In this document: positions 61,204 through 64,000 of the stretch, piece after piece | Layout of the letters: every line of letters starts with the position of its first letter | Position numbering within the stretch: position 1 is the stretch's first letter | NCBI GenBank assembly: GCA_947630485.1 | Contig: CANRHU010000004.1 | Coordinates: forward strand, 1 to 64,000 | Direction of reading: 5' to 3' | Length of the DNA: 64,000 nucleotides | Origin: an uncultured Lachnospiraceae bacterium | GTDB taxonomy: Bacteria > Bacillota > Clostridia > Lachnospirales > Lachnospiraceae | Translations under genes and position numbers: made by a program | Notes under the pieces: model-generated | The model's database searches: none | Told to the model about the DNA's origin: nothing | Seen by the model: only the letters and a program-made list of their open reading frames with translations

Positions 61204-62685
61204 TTACTCCGTGATCGTAAACGCCGCTACGCTGCAGGCCGGCATCACTGCGGTAAATCCGCTCTCCGTCACCTGAATGCCGCTCATCGGCTGAGGCTTC
61301 ACGTTCTCCGGCGCGTCGAAGGTATTATATGCGCCGGACGCACCTGCCAGCACCGTTCCTTCCACCTTTCCGCAACGGCCGATCCCGGACCACAGGACCT
61401 CCACCGGCGCAGCCTCCGTATCGCTTAAGTTGGCCACGGTCAGAAGCACGCTTCCGTTCGCCGCCTGGCTGGCCGACACATGCAGGTTCGGCACCTGATC
61501 GTCGCCGCAGCCCACGGTCTTTGTCTCCGCGTAGGTCTCCAGCTGCTTCGCGTTCTGATGCCCCTTATACATATGGAAGACATGGTAGCTGGGCGTCAGC
61601 ACCATCTTTTCGCCCTCGGTCAGAACCATGGCCTGGAGCACATTGACGGTCTGGGCGATATTGGCCATGACCACCACGTCGCAATGGTCGTTAAAGATGT
61701 TCAGATTGATCGCGGCCACCAATGCATCGCGCATCGTGTTCTGCTGGTAGAGGAAGCCCGGATTCGTGTCCGGCTCCACATCGAACCAGGTGCCCCACTC
61801 GTCGACCACCAGACCCAGCTTATGCTTCGGATTCGTCATGCGCATGATATTGGTATGGTTCTCCACCAGCGTCTTCATGTACAGAGTCTTCCGAAGCGTC
61901 GTGTAATACTCTTCCGTCGTGAAGCCGGTGGCGGCTCCCTTATGGTGCCAGTCTTCATTTGGCACCGTATAATAATGCAGGGACATCGCGTCGATCACAT
62001 GACCGGCAACTCTGGCCACCGCCTCGGTCCAGCGGTAATCATCCACATTGGCGCCGGAAGCGATCTTATAGATCTTATGCTCCTTGTCATAGTTGCGCAG
62101 ATACGTAGAATACTGACGGCACAGGTCTCCGTAATACTCCGGCCGCATATTGCCTCCGCAGCCCCACGCCTCGTTGCCGATGCCCCAGTACTTCACATGC
62201 CACGGCTCGTCGCGGCCGTTTAAGCGGCGCAGGCTGGCCATCGGGGAAATACCTCCCATGTTGCAGTACTCGACCCAGTCGGAAAACTCCTGAACCGTGC
62301 CGGAGCCCACATTGCCGGAAATATACGGCTCGCACCCCAACTGACGGCACAGCTCCAGAAACTCGTGGGTACCGAAGGAATTGTCCTCGGTGACGCCGCC
62401 CCAGTTGGTGTTGACAATGGTCTTGCGGTTCTCCTTCGGGCCGATGCCGTCCTGCCAGTGATAGGTGTCGGCAAAGCAGCCTCCCGGCCAGCGAAGCACC
62501 GGGATATTCAGATCCTTAAGCGCATTTACCACGTCGGTACGCATACCGTTTACGTTCGGAATGTCGGAATTGTCGCCCGCATACAGGCCTCCATAGATGC
62601 AGCGGCCCAGATGCTCGGAAAAATGTCCGTAAATGTTCTTGTTGATGGTTCCTTTGGAACGGTTTCCATTGATAATGATACGCAT
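61204..62685 (-). CDS. abfA: GH51 alpha-N-arabinofuranosidase
   Basis: A 493-residue cytosolic enzyme. INKNIYGHFSEHLGRCIYGG opens the barrel, YWGIGNEAWGCGG carries the acid/base Glu and LGLVVDEWGTW the nucleophile Glu; the C-terminal beta domain ends SGFTAVMPACSVAAFTI. It releases L-arabinose from short arabino-oligosaccharides. ATG at 62685 after AAGGAGG. Its promoter is at 62751-62779. It is first of a two-gene unit with the DUF6171 gene. Confidence 0.96.
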   Translation of the reverse strand: MRIIINGNRSKGTINKNIYGHFSEHLGRCIYGGLYAGDNSDIPNVNGMRTDVVNALKDLNIPVLRWPGGCFADTYHWQDGIGPKENRKTIVNTNWGGVTEDNSFGTHEFLELCRQLGCEPYISGNVGSGTVQEFSDWVEYCNMGGISPMASLRRLNGRDEPWHVKYWGIGNEAWGCGGNMRPEYYGDLCRQYSTYLRNYDKEHKIYKIASGANVDDYRWTEAVARVAGHVIDAMSLHYYTVPNEDWHHKGAATGFTTEEYYTTLRKTLYMKTLVENHTNIMRMTNPKHKLGLVVDEWGTWFDVEPDTNPGFLYQQNTMRDALVAAINLNIFNDHCDVVVMANIAQTVNVLQAMVLTEGEKMVLTPSYHVFHMYKGHQNAKQLETYAETKTVGCGDDQVPNLHVSASQAANGSVLLTVANLSDTEAAPVEVLWSGIGRCGKVEGTVLAGASGAYNTFDAPENVKPQPMSGIQVTESGFTAVMPACSVAAFTITE

Positions 62686-62750
62686 GATACTTGTCCTCCT
62701 TACGGGATACCGGTCTGCCGCCGGTATCAGCCGCGTGCTTTTCATCACAT

Positions 62751-62779
62751 ATCATACAACATGAGGAAGCATTTTTCCA
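62751..62779 (-). promoter_or_regulatory. Promoter of the GH51 gene
   Basis: On the minus strand TGGAAA (62779-62774), 17 nt, TATGAT (62756-62751). The AT-rich stretch 62780-62830 may add an upstream element. Confidence 0.55.
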
Positions 62780-62840
62780 GTGGTTTTTATGCTTATTTTA
62801 ATTATTTTACATTTTAGTCAAATATCATAAAAACACACGC

Positions 62841-62877
62841 AAAAACCGCGTGCAGAATGACATTTTTCTGCACGCGG
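62841..62877 (-). terminator. Terminator of metY
   Basis: Perfect 12-bp stem CCGCGTGCAGAA (62846-62857) / TTCTGCACGCGG (62866-62877), followed by TTTTT on the minus strand. Confidence 0.9.
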
Positions 62878-62921
62878 CATGGAATCTGCTGCTTCTTTTT
62901 CATTGTTTGACACAGGCCGCG

Positions 62922-64000
62922 TCATCTCGCCGCCGCAAACCCCTTCTCCAGATCCGCGATGATGTCGTCGATGTGCTCGGTTCCGATCGACAGACGGATC
63001 GTGTTTGGCTTGATGCCCTGGTCGGCCAGCTCCTCCGCCGACAGCTGGGAGTGGGTCGTGGTCGCCGGATGAATTACCAGGCTCTTCACGTCGGCCACAT
63101 TGGCCAGCAGCGAGAAGATCTCCAGACTGTCGATGAACCGGTACGCCTCCTCCTGGCCGCCTTTGATCTCAAACGTGAAGATGCTTGCTCCGCCGTTGGG
63201 GAAATATTTCTCATAGAGGGCGTGATCCGGGTGATCCGGCAGGGACGGATGGTTCACCTTCTCTACCTGCGGATGCTTCGCCAGGTACTCCACCACCTTC
63301 TTCGTGTTCTCCGCATGGCGATCGAGGCGCAGGGACAGCGTCTCCACGCCCTGCAGCAGCAGGAAGGCGTTGAACGGAGAGATGGCCGCTCCGGTGTCCC
63401 GCAAAAGGATCGCGCGGATGTAGGTCACAAAAGCTGCCGGCCCCGCCGCGTCCACGAAGGACACGCCGTGATAGCTGGGATTGGCCTCCGCGATGGGCGC
63501 ATATCTGCCGCTGGCTTTCCAGTCGAACTTGCCGGAGTCCACGATGATGCCGCCCAGCGTGGTGCCGTGGCCGCCGATAAACTTGGTGGCGGAATGAACC
63601 ACGATATCCGCACCGTGCTCGATGGGTCGGATCAGATAAGGAGTGCCGAAGGTATTGTCGATTACAAGCGGCAGGCCGTGCTTATGGGCAATGGCCGCGA
63701 TGGCGTCGATATCCGGAATATCGCTGTTGGGATTGCCCAGGGTCTCCAGATAAATGGCTTTGGTATTCTCCTGGATGGCTCCCTCCACTTCCGCCAGATC
63801 GTGTGCGTCCACAAAGGTGGTCGTGACGCCGTACTGGCTCAGCGTATGCGAAAGCAGGTTATAGCTGCCGCCGTAAATCGTCTTCTGGGACACGATATGG
63901 TCGCCCTTCTGGGCCAGCGCCATGATCGTGTAGGTGATGGCCGCCGCGCCGGATGCCAGCGCCAGCGCGGCCACGCCTCCCTCAAGGGCGGCCATGCGCT
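62922..64000 (-). CDS. metY: O-acetylhomoserine sulfhydrylase, 5' end outside the window
   Basis: The C-terminal ~359 residues of a PLP enzyme of the Cys/Met metabolism family. DTVSQ-type loop (KGDHIVSQKTIYGGSYNLL), VIDNTFGTPYLIRP, and the PLP Lys in VVHSATKFIGGHGTT. The late segment NVADVKSLVIHPATTTHSQL and end GTEHIDDIIADLEKGF match O-acetylhomoserine aminocarboxypropyltransferase, which makes homocysteine or methionine from sulfide or methanethiol. About 65-70 N-terminal residues are missing because the window ends. Confidence 0.94.
   Translation of the reverse strand, partial: RMAALEGGVAALALASGAAAITYTIMALAQKGDHIVSQKTIYGGSYNLLSHTLSQYGVTTTFVDAHDLAEVEGAIQENTKAIYLETLGNPNSDIPDIDAIAAIAHKHGLPLVIDNTFGTPYLIRPIEHGADIVVHSATKFIGGHGTTLGGIIVDSGKFDWKASGRYAPIAEANPSYHGVSFVDAAGPAAFVTYIRAILLRDTGAAISPFNAFLLLQGVETLSLRLDRHAENTKKVVEYLAKHPQVEKVNHPSLPDHPDHALYEKYFPNGGASIFTFEIKGGQEEAYRFIDSLEIFSLLANVADVKSLVIHPATTTHSQLSAEELADQGIKPNTIRLSIGTEHIDDIIADLEKGFAAAR

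Overview
The window looks like a chromosomal segment from a GC-rich gut Clostridia bacterium, most probably a Lachnospiraceae-like Firmicute. The reasons are strong AGGAGG-type ribosome binding sites, sigma-A promoters of the TTGACA-N17-TATAAT kind, the rex-acpS-nnr-alr-mazF gene order, Ktr potassium uptake, and a Gram-positive arabinan locus with DUF5696 and YIP1-type membrane proteins. This assignment is inference. I see no rRNA, tRNA, CRISPR array, prophage or insertion sequence.

Layout. 1-5.1 kb: 5' end of a peptide-type solute-binding lipoprotein, a PIN/NYN-like RNase gene framed by an inverted repeat, then a two-component system with a PepSY lipoprotein. 5.2-10.8 kb: rex-acpS-nnr-alr-mazF-yebC, all on the minus strand. 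10.8-12.7 kb: a 53-codon gene divergent from a PucR-type regulator, and a candidate small RNA. 12.7-18.3 kb: an overlapping operon for zinc/manganese ABC uptake followed by KtrB/KtrA. 18.5-25.8 kb: an esterase, a 1692-residue thioester/isopeptide surface adhesin with a sortase signal, a small unknown gene and its divergent XRE regulator. 25.9-35 kb: an AraC regulator, a heterodimeric ABC exporter with one degenerate nucleotide site, a membrane-anchored hydrolase, an ECF S component, a CapA-like protein and an RNA-ligase remnant.

35.1-62.7 kb, all on the minus strand, is an arabinan/arabinose utilisation locus: GH51, four-step sugar catabolism (ribulokinase, ribulose-phosphate 4-epimerase, transketolase, transaldolase), three GH43 enzymes (one a secreted lipoprotein, two cytosolic), a DUF2264 protein, an ArsR-type regulator with an unfamiliar C-terminal domain, and a composite import module. 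That module reads: 1000-residue solute-binding protein fused to carbohydrate-binding-like domains, two permeases, NHL/YIP1 protein, DUF5696 protein, two permeases, second solute-binding protein. No import ATPase and no L-arabinose isomerase are in the window, so both must be supplied from elsewhere. The likely flow is: extracellular GH43 cuts arabinan, the importers take up arabino-oligosaccharides, cytosolic GH43 and GH51 release arabinose, and the pentose phosphate enzymes finish the job. The window ends inside a metY gene.

Non-coding signals stand out. They include a roughly 210-nt structured leader before the arabinan import operon, a hairpin repeat with an invariant CCAGTGA loop seen four times in the sense of transcription, two places where a -35 box sits in the loop of the preceding gene's terminator hairpin, and a 27-bp intercistronic RNA hairpin between araB and araD whose two mismatches are both G-U pairs in the transcript.
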